Assembly (NCBI GenBank): GCA_032073245.1
Contig: DAMANX010000004.1
Coordinates: 124,001-188,000 of the forward strand
Length of the DNA stretch: 64,000 nt
Direction of reading: 5' to 3'
Origin: QVMG01 sp032073245
GTDB taxonomy: Bacteria > Bacteroidota > Bacteroidia > Bacteroidales > Tannerellaceae
Part shown: positions 35,839 to 44,806 of the stretch, piece by piece
How the letters are laid out: the number at the start of each line of letters is the position of its first letter
How positions within the stretch are numbered: position 1 is the stretch's first letter
Translations under genes and position numbers: made by a program
Notes under the pieces: model-generated
Database searches by the model: none
Told to the model about the DNA's origin: nothing
Seen by the model: the letters and a program-made list of their open reading frames with translations, nothing else

Positions 35839-37365
35839 ATGAAATATAATAAGATAATTTTAGTATTACTGGCGTGTAGCCTGATGATAGGGTGCAGTGA
35901 TTTCGATGAAATGAATAAAAATCCCTATCAACCGACTGACGTAACATCTCCTATGCTTGCTCGTTCTTTGATTCAAAGAACGGTAAGAAAATCATCTGGT
36001 GGAGATAAATACTTCACTTATGATCAAATGCTCTCAAAATATATAACATGGACAGAATTAGCAGAAGATAATGTATTCAATAAATTAACTACTGCTGATG
36101 CCGATTTCTGGACAATTCCTGCAGGGGAAGATATGGTAGGCTATGCTGGCGATGACTTTAAAGATGCTTATCAGGGAGTTGCTACTTTTGTGAATGCATG
36201 GGAAATCTATGATGCATCTATGAAACTGGGAGATGTCCCTTATTCAGAATCAGGACAAGCACGAGAGGGTATAATCCGTCCCAAGTATGATACTCAAAAA
36301 GAAGTAATGCTTGGCATTTTGAATGATCTGGATAAAGCGTATGATTCTTTTTCAAAAGCGACAAAGAACTTTGATGGTGACCCTGTATATGGTGGTGATC
36401 TTGAAAAATGGAAGAAAGTAGTGAATGCTTTCCAAATGAAAGTTCTGTTAAGTCTTTCAAAGAAAGAATCCGAAAGCGATTTAAATATCAAATCCAGATT
36501 TGCGACTGCAACTCAAAGAGCCTTGATGACTTCAAATGATGATAACTTCCAGGTTGTTTATCAAAATAAAGCCGGTATGTATTATCCATATTGTCGTATT
36601 AATTCTACACAATATAAAGGACCTGCTTTGACTACAGTGCTTCTGGATCCCTTAAAAGAGTTCAATGATTATCGTCTTTTTTATTACGCAGAACCCTCTC
36701 CGGCTAAACTGGAAGAAGGACTGCAAGAAAGCGATTATGATGCTTATGTAGGAATTGATCCTTCTATGGATTATGGCGAACAAGGTAAAATGATGGTATC
36801 AGGTAATATGTGTTACCTGAATAACCGTTATGTTGAAAACTTTGCAGGGGAACCGGTTCAACGTTTAGGATATGCAGAACAACAGTTTATTTTAGCTGAA
36901 GCAGCATTACGGGGTTGGATTTCAGGTGATGCTTCTTCCTATTATAAAAAAGGTATTGAAGGAGCAATGAAATTTGTTCTTGATAATACTCCGGCTGGAG
37001 AAGGTTTTGAACACGGTCGACCTATCACTCAATCCTATATTGATGAATATTTACAGCAATCTAAAATTCAATTAAATGGTAATCTTGAACATGATCTGGA
37101 ACTAATTATTGTTCAGAAATATCTGGCTGGTTTCTTCCAGTATAGAAATGATCAATATTTTGAATACAGAAGAACAGGATACCCTAAATTCCCAATCAAT
37201 CCGGCCACAAGCCAGAACGATGAAGGTTTCAAAGATCAGTTACCTACACGCTGGAGATATGCACAAGCACAATATAACAGTAATCGTGAAAATCTGCAAG
37301 TAGCTTTAGATCGCCAATTCAATGGACAAGATTCTAATAATGCTGATATGTGGATTATTAAATAA
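35839..37365 (+). CDS. SusD/RagB-family surface lipoprotein
   Basis: The lipobox is MIGCSDFD (Cys19). The 508-residue body is of the SusD-like type (helical TPR scaffold) with FDEMNKNPYQPTDV at the start and long helices in the middle such as LEKWKKVVNAFQMKVLLSLS and AEQQFILAEAALRGW. The variant is close to the SusD/RagB members that pair with oligosaccharide or peptide transporters. It lies 12 bases after susC and forms the lid of the transporter. Confidence 0.95.
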   Translation: MKYNKIILVLLACSLMIGCSDFDEMNKNPYQPTDVTSPMLARSLIQRTVRKSSGGDKYFTYDQMLSKYITWTELAEDNVFNKLTTADADFWTIPAGEDMVGYAGDDFKDAYQGVATFVNAWEIYDASMKLGDVPYSESGQAREGIIRPKYDTQKEVMLGILNDLDKAYDSFSKATKNFDGDPVYGGDLEKWKKVVNAFQMKVLLSLSKKESESDLNIKSRFATATQRALMTSNDDNFQVVYQNKAGMYYPYCRINSTQYKGPALTTVLLDPLKEFNDYRLFYYAEPSPAKLEEGLQESDYDAYVGIDPSMDYGEQGKMMVSGNMCYLNNRYVENFAGEPVQRLGYAEQQFILAEAALRGWISGDASSYYKKGIEGAMKFVLDNTPAGEGFEHGRPITQSYIDEYLQQSKIQLNGNLEHDLELIIVQKYLAGFFQYRNDQYFEYRRTGYPKFPINPATSQNDEGFKDQLPTRWRYAQAQYNSNRENLQVALDRQFNGQDSNNADMWIIK

Positions 37366-37410
37366 AATACTTAAAACCTTAGGAATAAATACTTGAATTA
37401 AACACTTTTC

Positions 37411-37450
37411 AGCCTGCTCTTTTGTTTGAATACTAAAGAGCAGGCTTTTT
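37411..37450 (+). terminator. Terminator of the susCD unit
   Basis: A perfect 12-bp stem AGCCTGCTCTTT / AAAGAGCAGGCT with a T-run after. Confidence 0.9.
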
Positions 37451-37533
37451 AATCGAACTATAACATTAGCCACTACCGCCATTTAGTATTTATTTTTCTC
37501 ACCCTTTCTGAAACGCCATTAAACGAGATAAAA

Positions 37534-37591
37534 TTTCCATTAAATGGAGTCTCCCACTCCGTTTAATGGAAATTAAACTCCATTTAATGGG
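37534..37591. repeat. CATTTAATGG palindrome cluster
   Basis: TTTCCATTAAATGGAGT (37534-37550) and ACTCCGTTTAATGGAAA (37556-37572) are inverse with one mismatch, followed by a third copy ACTCCATTTAATGGG. The region between susD and nhaA has no gene. Confidence 0.7.
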
Positions 37592-37648
37592 AAAATGGTA
37601 CTTTCATAATTCTTTTGATTGAAGGGAATTCGATGGTAAATTGCGAAT

Positions 37649-37736
37649 GTAGAGACTGGGCTTGCCCTGTTTCCATATAAATAATTACAATTAACGTCTG
37701 TTATTTAAAAAGAGACAGAGCAAGCCCAGTCTCTAC
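37649..37736. repeat. Inverted repeat of the TAGAGACTGGGCTTGCC family
   Basis: GTAGAGACTGGGCTTGCCCT (start of left arm, 37649-37673) is inverse to 37712-37736 at 23 of 25 bases. Same family as 19196-19311. Confidence 0.8.
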
Positions 37737-37766
37737 CACTGTCGCTGAATCTTCATATAAAGGGTT

Positions 37767-39119
37767 TTATTGTTCTGCTTTCGGCAATACCTTCTTCAGG
37801 ATATAATAACCACAAATTCCCGATATAAACGAACCTGCAAAAACACCCAATTTAGCCTGATTCAGTAGATCTATACCTGATTCCGTAGAGAGGTCAAATG
37901 AAAGATTAGCAATAAAAAGAGCCACAGTAAAACCAATTCCACCTAACATTGAAACTCCGAACAAACTTTTCCTTGTCATACCTAATGGCATTGCCGCCAG
38001 TTTTAATTTAACAAACAGATATGAGAATGAATAAATTCCCAGAGATTTCCCAAGGAAAAGTCCTAGAAATACAGCAAGTGGCACATTTAATAACAACTGA
38101 GGATCAATATCCCCAAATGTTACCCCGGCATTAACAAAAGCAAAAAGAGGAAGTATCAAATAACTTACCAATGGATGCAATTTATCAGCTATACTTTGTA
38201 GTGGGCTAACAGTTTTATCAGCTAAAGAATGAATATTATTAAGCACATGGATTTGCGTAGGAGTAAGAACCTCTGCATTTCTCGAATGTCTCACTTCTGT
38301 AAAATCCAGCATACTCAAATAGCCTTTCATATCCACAGTAAATTTTTTTAAATTTACTTTTGGACGGGCAGGAACTGTAAAGGCTACAACAACCCCAGCG
38401 ATAGTAGGGTGAATACCTGATTCAAGGAAAAACATCCAAACAAGAAATCCCACTACATAATAAAAGATATTCTTATTAATACGCATCCGTCCCCCTATAT
38501 AAAGAATAGCCAATAACCCGGCTGACATCAATAATGCTTCGTAAGCAATATGTCCACTATAAAATATAGCAATAACAATTATACCTCCAATATCATCTAC
38601 CACAGCCAATGCCGTAAGAAATATACGCATGCTCAAAGGGACTCTTTTTCCCAATGCTCCTAATACTGCAAGCGCAAATGCTATATCAGTAGCCATAGGA
38701 ATTGCTGCTCCTCGTATCTCTGGAGCTGTATTACATACAAGCAAGTAAAATACTACGGGTACTATCATTCCTCCAAAAGCAGCAATAATAGGAAGTAAAG
38801 ATTTCCGTATAGAACTTAATTCTCCAATAAGTATTTCTTGTTTAATTTCTAACCCTATCATAAAAAAGAAAACTGCCATCAAAGCATCATTTACAAAAGC
38901 AAGCATACTCATAGGCGCACCATGATGAGTAAATAATTGGAGTTTGCCGATATGTAAATTTATAGGGAATGACAATAATTCGTGATAGGCTGAAGCTAGA
39001 GGAGAGTTTGCCAGGATCATAGCAACTATAGTGGCAAAAAATAATAATAGGCTGGCATTAGGTTTCTGAACCGCAAAACGACGGAGGGGTTTAAGTATAA
39101 CTCTAATTCTTCTCTCCAT
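37767..39119 (-). CDS. nhaA: Na+/H+ antiporter NhaA
   Basis: A 450-residue integral membrane protein with the NhaA blocks MAVFFFMIGLEIKQE, the ion-binding double-Asp helix ALAVVDDIGGIIVIAIFYSG (Asp163/Asp164-type pair), GIHPTIAGVVVAF and GIGFTVALFIANLSF. It exports sodium in exchange for protons and helps pH and salt balance. It is a single gene with a -7 box TATATTTG about 90 bases upstream. A central hydrophilic loop (near 255-290) is longer than in E. coli, as often seen in Bacteroidetes. Confidence 0.96.
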   Translation of the reverse strand: MERRIRVILKPLRRFAVQKPNASLLLFFATIVAMILANSPLASAYHELLSFPINLHIGKLQLFTHHGAPMSMLAFVNDALMAVFFFMIGLEIKQEILIGELSSIRKSLLPIIAAFGGMIVPVVFYLLVCNTAPEIRGAAIPMATDIAFALAVLGALGKRVPLSMRIFLTALAVVDDIGGIIVIAIFYSGHIAYEALLMSAGLLAILYIGGRMRINKNIFYYVVGFLVWMFFLESGIHPTIAGVVVAFTVPARPKVNLKKFTVDMKGYLSMLDFTEVRHSRNAEVLTPTQIHVLNNIHSLADKTVSPLQSIADKLHPLVSYLILPLFAFVNAGVTFGDIDPQLLLNVPLAVFLGLFLGKSLGIYSFSYLFVKLKLAAMPLGMTRKSLFGVSMLGGIGFTVALFIANLSFDLSTESGIDLLNQAKLGVFAGSFISGICGYYILKKVLPKAEQ

Positions 39120-39204
39120 AAATAATCAGGGTGTTAGGTATTGTTTGGCAATTAAGTTTTTATTCTTCATTAAAGCAATGCTTTACGGATTTACAATTAG
39201 ACAA

Positions 39205-39212
39205 CAAATATA
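39205..39212 (-). promoter_or_regulatory. -7 box of nhaA
   Basis: CAAATATA on plus is TATATTTG on minus, 86 bases before the nhaA ATG. Confidence 0.5.
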
Positions 39213-39284
39213 TCAATTTTAATTAATATTCACATTACTCCAGGAGTGATTTCGATCAAAAAAACGATCAAAAAGGTCTACAAA

Positions 39285-39881
39285 CTACTTCAAATATGCG
39301 GTTTCTACCTTTAATAAACGATTCTTTAAACGGTCGGCTTGTCCTTTTCGTATACGTAAAGTCATTTCACAATCCATTTCGAATCGTTGAGAGATTATTA
39401 TCGGATTATCTTCTTTCACAATACGCATAATACCATTCAGATAAGGATATTCAAAAGCAACAATAATATCTTCATCTACTGTTCTCTCCTCTATTTCTGC
39501 AGCTGCTATTGCTTCTGCTGCAGCTGTCCGGTAAGCAACTATCAACCCACTCGTTCCCAATTCTATTCCTCCGAAATAGCGGATAACTACAATAAGAATA
39601 TCTGTCAACTCATTGGAATTAATCTGCCCCAATATAGGTTTACCAGCCGTAGAAGAAGGCTCTCCGTCATCATTTGCCCGAAAATTATCTCGTTCTGCAC
39701 CCAGCATATAAGCCCAGCAAACATGACGGGCATCATAATATTGTTTGCGGTATTTATCTACTTCAATCTTTACTTCTTCTACTGTTTTAACAGGAATAGC
39801 ATAGGATATAAAACGACTTCTCTTCTCCGAATAATATCCTTCGGATAAAGCTTTAATCGTTTTGTAGCTATCGGTTGGCAT
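39285..39881 (-). CDS. IMPACT/YigZ family protein
   Basis: The signature DDGEPSSTAGKPIL (near residue 68) and RYFGGIELGTSGLIVAYR (near 95) place it in the YigZ/IMPACT family. The C-terminal part (about 130-198) is a DUF1949 ACT-like domain. The biochemical role in bacteria is unsettled; regulation of translation factors or a peptidase-like role have been proposed. It lies 6 bases after a small unrecognised gene and is likely translated with it. Confidence 0.9.
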   Translation of the reverse strand: MPTDSYKTIKALSEGYYSEKRSRFISYAIPVKTVEEVKIEVDKYRKQYYDARHVCWAYMLGAERDNFRANDDGEPSSTAGKPILGQINSNELTDILIVVIRYFGGIELGTSGLIVAYRTAAAEAIAAAEIEERTVDEDIIVAFEYPYLNGIMRIVKEDNPIIISQRFEMDCEMTLRIRKGQADRLKNRLLKVETAYLK

Positions 39882-39887
39882 ATACAG

Positions 39888-40109
39888 TTAATCGGGTATT
39901 TTTGTTTTTTCAACCTCTTCACGATAGGCACGAAAATCTTTCATAATCTCTTCTATCTCTTCAATAAAATAAGGATCCTGTACTTTATCTTTAACTGCGT
40001 CATAATAGGCTTCTATAGCAGCAAGCGCACATCTATCCTGCCCTCGCAAAACAAAATAAGGCTCCTCTTTCTCGAAGCACTGTTTAATCATCTGGATTGG
40101 ATTCTTCAT
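39888..40109 (-). CDS. Small protein of unknown function (73 aa)
   Basis: No family recognised. The sequence MKNPIQMIKQCFEKEEPYFVL followed by RGQDRCALAAIEAYYDAV and a mixed-charge C-terminal helix (DFRAYREEVEKTKIPD) is mainly helical and soluble. ATG 40109 is chosen; the longer frame begins with TTG 40115. Its own TATTTTTG box lies 24 bases upstream, and the IMPACT gene follows after 6 bases, so the two form one transcription unit. Confidence 0.75.
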   Translation of the reverse strand: MKNPIQMIKQCFEKEEPYFVLRGQDRCALAAIEAYYDAVKDKVQDPYFIEEIEEIMKDFRAYREEVEKTKIPD

Positions 40110-40132
40110 CGTCAATTTCTTCTATTTCCACA

Positions 40133-40140
40133 CAAAAATA
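40133..40140 (-). promoter_or_regulatory. -7 box of the small gene / IMPACT unit
   Basis: CAAAAATA on plus is TATTTTTG on minus, an exact TAnnTTTG match. Confidence 0.5.
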
Positions 40141-40155
40141 CGATTTTTTCATCAT

Positions 40156-40198
40156 AAAAAAAGCTTTAGCTAAACACCTCACCGTATTTAGCTAAAGC
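40156..40198 (-). terminator. Terminator of the GH2 gene
   Basis: The perfect stem GCTTTAGCTAAA / TTTAGCTAAAGC, followed on the minus strand by a T-run (A-run 40156-40162 on plus). Confidence 0.8.
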
Positions 40199-40394
40199 CC
40201 AGTAATAATCAATCGAGACGTAAAGTTCATCTTCCCAGACAACTAATTTACAATCTCTCCTTAAACCTAAATTCAGTTATCAACTATTAAAAACTACGTC
40301 CGCTCCTTCACAGGAGTTTAATTAAATTCATATACACACCTATGACTGTTCAGGAAACAAATACCCTACAGAAAAAGCAAGAAAAAAGCAAAAT

Positions 40395-42209
40395 TTATTC
40401 TGATAACTGTTTTATTACTTCTTGATTTGCCTTTCGAACAGCAGATTCATTAATTTTTATCAGCTTACGATCATAAGTCATTAAACCATTTACTTCACCT
40501 TCCACATCTGTGGTCTGCGTATATACAGCACCAGAAAAACCTCTGGAGACCATCCCTTTCAATTCATTAGCATATTCTACATATTGACGGGTTACATCAT
40601 CGCTGTTCTTAAACTGCACATAGCCCCAATTACGATCTGTTTGCCAGAGATGGTTTTCCAATGGTAAGCCGATTCCTCCGTATTCACCCAGAACATTTAC
40701 ACGTAGCGGATCGAAAAGATACATGCTGGGGCCCGGGTAATTATGTAAGTCCAGCATATCGCCACAAGCACGATGATTACCTCCACTGGCTGGATTCACT
40801 AAGCGGGAAGAATCATACGCTGATGTCCATTCAGCTACTTTTTCCGTATCGAACTGCCCCCATGCTTCATTAAACGGAACCCAAACTACCACTGATGGGC
40901 TGGATATACATAAATCCATAATTTCTTGCCATTCCTGATAAAAATTGACTACAGATTCGGCCGAGCGAATTTTATCTGTTCCTCCGTTATATTCATGTGA
41001 AGCCCAACGATTACCCATATCGCCACTCGGCATATCCTGCCATACGAGTATACCTTCTTTATCACAATGGTAATACCAGCGGGCCGGTTCCACTTTTACA
41101 TGCTTGCGGATCATATTGAATCCCCAATCTTTGGTCTTTACGATATCATATAGCAAAGCTTCATCAGTGGGGGCCGTATAAAGGCCATCAGGCCACCATC
41201 CTTGGTCTAAGGGGCCATAATGGAAAACGTTCTTATTATTCAATTGCATGCGCATAATTCCATTCCGGTCTTTCTTAACTGAGATCTTACGAAAAGCAGT
41301 ATAGGAAGCAACTTCGTCTATGACTTTGCCATTCTTTGACAGTGACACAACCATATCATATAAGTAAGGATTATCTACATCCCATAATGTCGGATTCTGA
41401 ACACTTAACCGCAATTCTTTTCCTGAAAGGCCTCTTGCTGATGCAACTATCTTTCCTTTATCTAATAATTTTACTTCAAGTATATGAGCTGGATTACAAC
41501 TGGAAGCAACAACAGTTACATTCATTGTTCCATTGTCAATATCAGGAATAGATTTGATTGCTGTGATATGTTCCGCTGCAACAGGTTCTAACCATACAGT
41601 CTGCCAGATACCTGTTACCGGTGTATACCAAATACCTTCCGGATTGGAAGTTTGCTTACCCCGGGGTTGATACCCTTTATCACTCGGATCCCATACCCGT
41701 ACGACCAATTTATGTGCATTTTTACCACTCAGATAAGGAGTTATATCAAAAGAGAAAGGAGTAAAACCGCCTTGATGGGAACCGATCATTATATCATTAA
41801 TAAAGACATCTGCTCGCCAGTCGACTGCACCAAAGTTCAATTTAATATTTTTATTTTTCCAGGAAGAAGGAATTGTAAATTCCCTTCTATACCATAGTTC
41901 GTTCTTCTCCCCTACTTCTTTCATTACTCCAGATAATGAAGATTCAATAGCAAAGGGCACAAGTATCTTTCCATCATACGTAGCAGGCTCAGCCTGCCCT
42001 TTTGATTTAATAGCATAATCCCATTCCCCATTCAAGTTTATCCAGTCGGCCCGTTCAAGTTGTGGGCGGGGATATTCAGGTAATACATTTTGGGGATTGA
42101 TTTCAGTCGCCCAGTTGGTTTTTAGTTTTTCACCAACCGGCTTCCACTGGGCCTGTATACTACTACATGCCAATAGGAATACTCCTAGTACAATCAGTTG
42201 TTTTCTCAT
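40395..42209 (-). CDS. GH2-family glycoside hydrolase, secreted
   Basis: A cleavable signal (IVLGVFLLACSSIQAQ) begins the 604-residue protein. The sugar-binding domain (GEWDYAIKSKGQ, LWYRREFTIP, NFGAVDWRADVFIND), an Ig-like sandwich and the TIM barrel follow. Candidate catalytic residues are the acid/base Glu in VVWVPFNEAWGQ (near 450) and the nucleophile Glu in NVLGEYGGIG (near 511). The family covers beta-galactosidases, glucuronidases and mannosidases; I cannot tell the specificity. It is shorter than LacZ, lacking the C-terminal domains. It is a monocistronic gene outside any visible Sus locus. Confidence 0.92.
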   Translation of the reverse strand: MRKQLIVLGVFLLACSSIQAQWKPVGEKLKTNWATEINPQNVLPEYPRPQLERADWINLNGEWDYAIKSKGQAEPATYDGKILVPFAIESSLSGVMKEVGEKNELWYRREFTIPSSWKNKNIKLNFGAVDWRADVFINDIMIGSHQGGFTPFSFDITPYLSGKNAHKLVVRVWDPSDKGYQPRGKQTSNPEGIWYTPVTGIWQTVWLEPVAAEHITAIKSIPDIDNGTMNVTVVASSCNPAHILEVKLLDKGKIVASARGLSGKELRLSVQNPTLWDVDNPYLYDMVVSLSKNGKVIDEVASYTAFRKISVKKDRNGIMRMQLNNKNVFHYGPLDQGWWPDGLYTAPTDEALLYDIVKTKDWGFNMIRKHVKVEPARWYYHCDKEGILVWQDMPSGDMGNRWASHEYNGGTDKIRSAESVVNFYQEWQEIMDLCISSPSVVVWVPFNEAWGQFDTEKVAEWTSAYDSSRLVNPASGGNHRACGDMLDLHNYPGPSMYLFDPLRVNVLGEYGGIGLPLENHLWQTDRNWGYVQFKNSDDVTRQYVEYANELKGMVSRGFSGAVYTQTTDVEGEVNGLMTYDRKLIKINESAVRKANQEVIKQLSE

Positions 42210-42283
42210 AATAAATATATTTAGTTAAACTTTTAAATCGCTTATTTACTATGCATTCGGCCTACTGCGTATTTCTCATGCTT

Positions 42284-42397
42284 AGGAGTCAAAGGAGTCA
42301 AGTAGTTATCAGTTGCTTCGCCCCTTAGTAGTCAAGTAGATTATAGTGCATTGCAATTACTTAACTCCTTTGACTTCTTAACTTCTTTGACTACTGA
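42284..42397. repeat. Inverted repeat of GGAGTCAAAGGAGTCAA units
   Basis: The left arm AGGAGTCAAAGGAGTCAAG and the right arm (TTAACTCCTTTGACTTC and following TTCTTTGACTAC) are inverse with mismatches. Same family as 26238-26310. Confidence 0.75.
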
Positions 42398-42412
42398 ATG
42401 GATCATACCATC

Positions 42413-43294
42413 TTAAGTTTTCCCTCTTGCATCTGCTCCCCACATCAACTTCCCACGAAGTGTTTCATAAAAAGTGTGATTATATCGCTTAATGACCTTT
42501 GTTGTGTAATCTGCTTTACTAATTTTAAAAGATGAACCGGCCGGATAAACCTCCGAACGTCCGTCCAGTGAAACAAGATAAGTATCACTACGGCTCTCCA
42601 CTTTAAGATCAATAACCGTTGAATCAGGAATAACCAAAGGGCGTACATTCAACGAATGAGGCGCAACCGGGCTCAATACAAGGCTGTTGCTTTGGGGTAC
42701 AATTATAGGCCCATCCACACTCAATGAATAAGCAGTAGAACCGGTTGGTGTTGCTATAACAAGGCCATCCGCCTGATAGGTGGTCAGATATTCATCATCA
42801 AGAGATGTATGAATAGTGATCATAGAAGAAGTATCACGCTTAAGTATGGCTATTTCATTGAGAGCATAATTATATCCTTTACAAAGAGGTCGATCGGTAT
42901 GCAATTGCAAAAGTGTACGCTCTTCTATTTTATAGTAATTTTTACATAGTTCTTCAAGTGTATCTTCAATTTCATTCCCGGCAATATCGGCAAGAAAACC
43001 TAATCTTCCTGTATTGATTCCTAAAATAGGAATATTCTGCCTGTTAATACGTGCCGCCGTACGAAGAAAGGTCCCATCTCCTCCTACACTTAATGCCACA
43101 TCAAAACTAAACTTATCATCCTCAGGTAATAATCCGGCAATCGAGGGATTAAATTTAACATCTTCTATCAGAAAAGAATAAAAATCTTGATCTACATATA
43201 ATTCAGTCTCCAATTCATGGAGTTTAGCAAAAAGACGCTTTATCAGATTCTGCTTTTCCACCTGGTGACGACTGCCAAATACACCTATCTTCAT
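42413..43294 (-). CDS. nadK: NAD kinase
   Basis: NadK makes NADP from NAD. It has the motif SVGGDGTFLRTAARI (near residue 67), the INTGRLGFLADI block and the C-terminal TPTGSTAYSLSVDGPII motif. At 293 residues it is a typical bacterial enzyme. Between it and the CBS gene there are only 18 bases, so the CBS gene upstream is in the same transcript. Confidence 0.97.
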   Translation of the reverse strand: MKIGVFGSRHQVEKQNLIKRLFAKLHELETELYVDQDFYSFLIEDVKFNPSIAGLLPEDDKFSFDVALSVGGDGTFLRTAARINRQNIPILGINTGRLGFLADIAGNEIEDTLEELCKNYYKIEERTLLQLHTDRPLCKGYNYALNEIAILKRDTSSMITIHTSLDDEYLTTYQADGLVIATPTGSTAYSLSVDGPIIVPQSNSLVLSPVAPHSLNVRPLVIPDSTVIDLKVESRSDTYLVSLDGRSEVYPAGSSFKISKADYTTKVIKRYNHTFYETLRGKLMWGADARGKT

Positions 43295-43312
43295 TTTTAA
43301 CTTTTTTCAGGA

Positions 43313-43972
43313 TTACATATTCATATAGTAAATCAATTCATCCATACGCTTTTGTAGGACTTCATCTACCATCCCTTCTTCCATAAAATGATAAAGGATC
43401 GTGTAATTAAATCGTTCAAAACTTCGGATAACCGGCGTGGCATCTTCCAGATCTATTTTTATGGTGATTAAAAGCCGTCCGGTATCTTTATCCGTAGAAG
43501 ACAATAAATTAATTATATGCGCATTATTTGACTCTACAATACGGGCGATATCAGAAAGTACATAGTCTTGTGGAAGCATTTCAAGCGTGATCACACTTCC
43601 TACGATATCTGCATTACAAAGCTCGGCCAAACCCTCCAGCATTCTATCACGGGTAATAACACCCACGTAAACACCTTCCGCACTCACAACCGGCAATATG
43701 CTTAATCCGTAACGAGTCATTAATGAAAGTGCCGCATGCAAATGTCCATCTTCTGACAATGCCGGAGCAAACAGAACGGGTTCACCAATTTGGTCCGATG
43801 GACAGGGCATCTCCAAAAGATCCTTTTCAGATACCAGGCTACGATAAATCGTATCCTGCAATAAAGGAAGCTGTCGTACTTTCCAATCATCCATCAAACC
43901 CAAAGCATACTCAACTGTGTCAAAACTTTTTAACACCGGAATATCTTTTGTTATGAAATCTTTCACCCACAT
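43313..43972 (-). CDS. CBS-domain protein (219 aa)
   Basis: Two CBS repeats (about 5-60 and 75-130, with ILPVVSAEGVYVGVITRD) are followed by an ACT-like C-terminal part. CBS pairs bind adenine nucleotides and act as energy sensors. The neighbouring nadK suggests a link to NAD(P) supply, but no function is proven. A TACATTTG -7 box 49 bases upstream starts the unit, divergent from pdxJ. Confidence 0.85.
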   Translation of the reverse strand: MWVKDFITKDIPVLKSFDTVEYALGLMDDWKVRQLPLLQDTIYRSLVSEKDLLEMPCPSDQIGEPVLFAPALSEDGHLHAALSLMTRYGLSILPVVSAEGVYVGVITRDRMLEGLAELCNADIVGSVITLEMLPQDYVLSDIARIVESNNAHIINLLSSTDKDTGRLLITIKIDLEDATPVIRSFERFNYTILYHFMEEGMVDEVLQKRMDELIYYMNM

Positions 43973-43998
43973 TGTTCTGTTTATTTACTAAATACTAC

Positions 43999-44028
43999 TA
44001 CTTTTGTCATTACGTTTATGCAAATGTA
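43999..44028. promoter_or_regulatory. Divergent -7 boxes of pdxJ (+) and the CBS-nadK unit (-)
   Basis: TACTTTTG on plus at 43999-44006 and TACATTTG on minus at 44028-44021. The boxes are only 14 bases apart, so the two promoters overlap and RNA polymerase can hardly sit on both. Confidence 0.6.
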
Positions 44029-44057
44029 ATGAAAGAAATAGGATATAACTCTAAAGA

Positions 44058-44780
44058 ATGACAAATTTAAGTGTAAACATAAACAAGGTAGCAACGCTAC
44101 GAAACGCACGTGGAGGCAATATGCCGGATGTAATTAAAGTGGCACAAGATTGTGAGGCATTCGGAGCACAAGGCATCACTGTTCATCCCCGGCCTGATGA
44201 ACGACATATCCGCTACAGTGATGTATATTCCTTAAAACCGCTTATTAAAACAGAATTCAATATTGAAGGTTATCCACAGGCATCTTTTATCGATCTTGTT
44301 CTGAAGGTAAAACCGACACAGGTTACACTCGTTCCCGATGCACCTGACGCTATTACGTCTAATGCTGGTTGGGATGTGAAAAATAATTTTGAGATGTTGA
44401 GTGAGCTTGTTGATAACTTCACAAGCCACGGCATACGCACTTCGCTCTTTGTAGGTACGGATTTAGCCAATATTGAATTGGCTGCCAAAACCGGTACGGA
44501 CAGAGTAGAACTATATACCGAACCCTATGCGACTCACTATCCGAAAAACCGGGAAGAAGCAATCGCTCCTTTTATAGCTGCAGCACGTATGGCTAAAAAT
44601 CTGGGATTAGGAGTCAATGCCGGACACGATCTCAGCCTTGAAAACCTGGCATTCTTCCATGAACAAATTCCTTTTCTTGAAGAGGTATCCATAGGACATG
44701 CACTTATTTGCGACGCATTGTATTTTGGATTAAAAGAAACTATATCGCTTTATAAAAAACAATTACAAACAGTAAAATAA
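44058..44780 (+). CDS. pdxJ: Pyridoxine 5'-phosphate synthase
   Basis: PdxJ forms pyridoxine phosphate from deoxyxylulose 5-phosphate and 3-amino-1-phosphohydroxyacetone phosphate. The TIM-barrel has LSVNINKVATLRNARGG at the start, ITVHPRPDERHIR, TLVPDAPDAIT and LGVNAGHDLSLENL, all family segments, and is 240 residues long. It is followed closely by the ExbB/ExbD/TonB genes, an arrangement I have also seen in other Bacteroidetes. Confidence 0.97.
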   Translation: MTNLSVNINKVATLRNARGGNMPDVIKVAQDCEAFGAQGITVHPRPDERHIRYSDVYSLKPLIKTEFNIEGYPQASFIDLVLKVKPTQVTLVPDAPDAITSNAGWDVKNNFEMLSELVDNFTSHGIRTSLFVGTDLANIELAAKTGTDRVELYTEPYATHYPKNREEAIAPFIAAARMAKNLGLGVNAGHDLSLENLAFFHEQIPFLEEVSIGHALICDALYFGLKETISLYKKQLQTVK

Positions 44781-44806
44781 ATAAACCATAATAATTAAGC
44801 ACAACC

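Noticed and set aside
39387..39848. A 153-codon frame opposite the IMPACT gene
   Set aside because: Shadow of a conserved gene; composition is Cys/Tyr/Phe rich without domain features.
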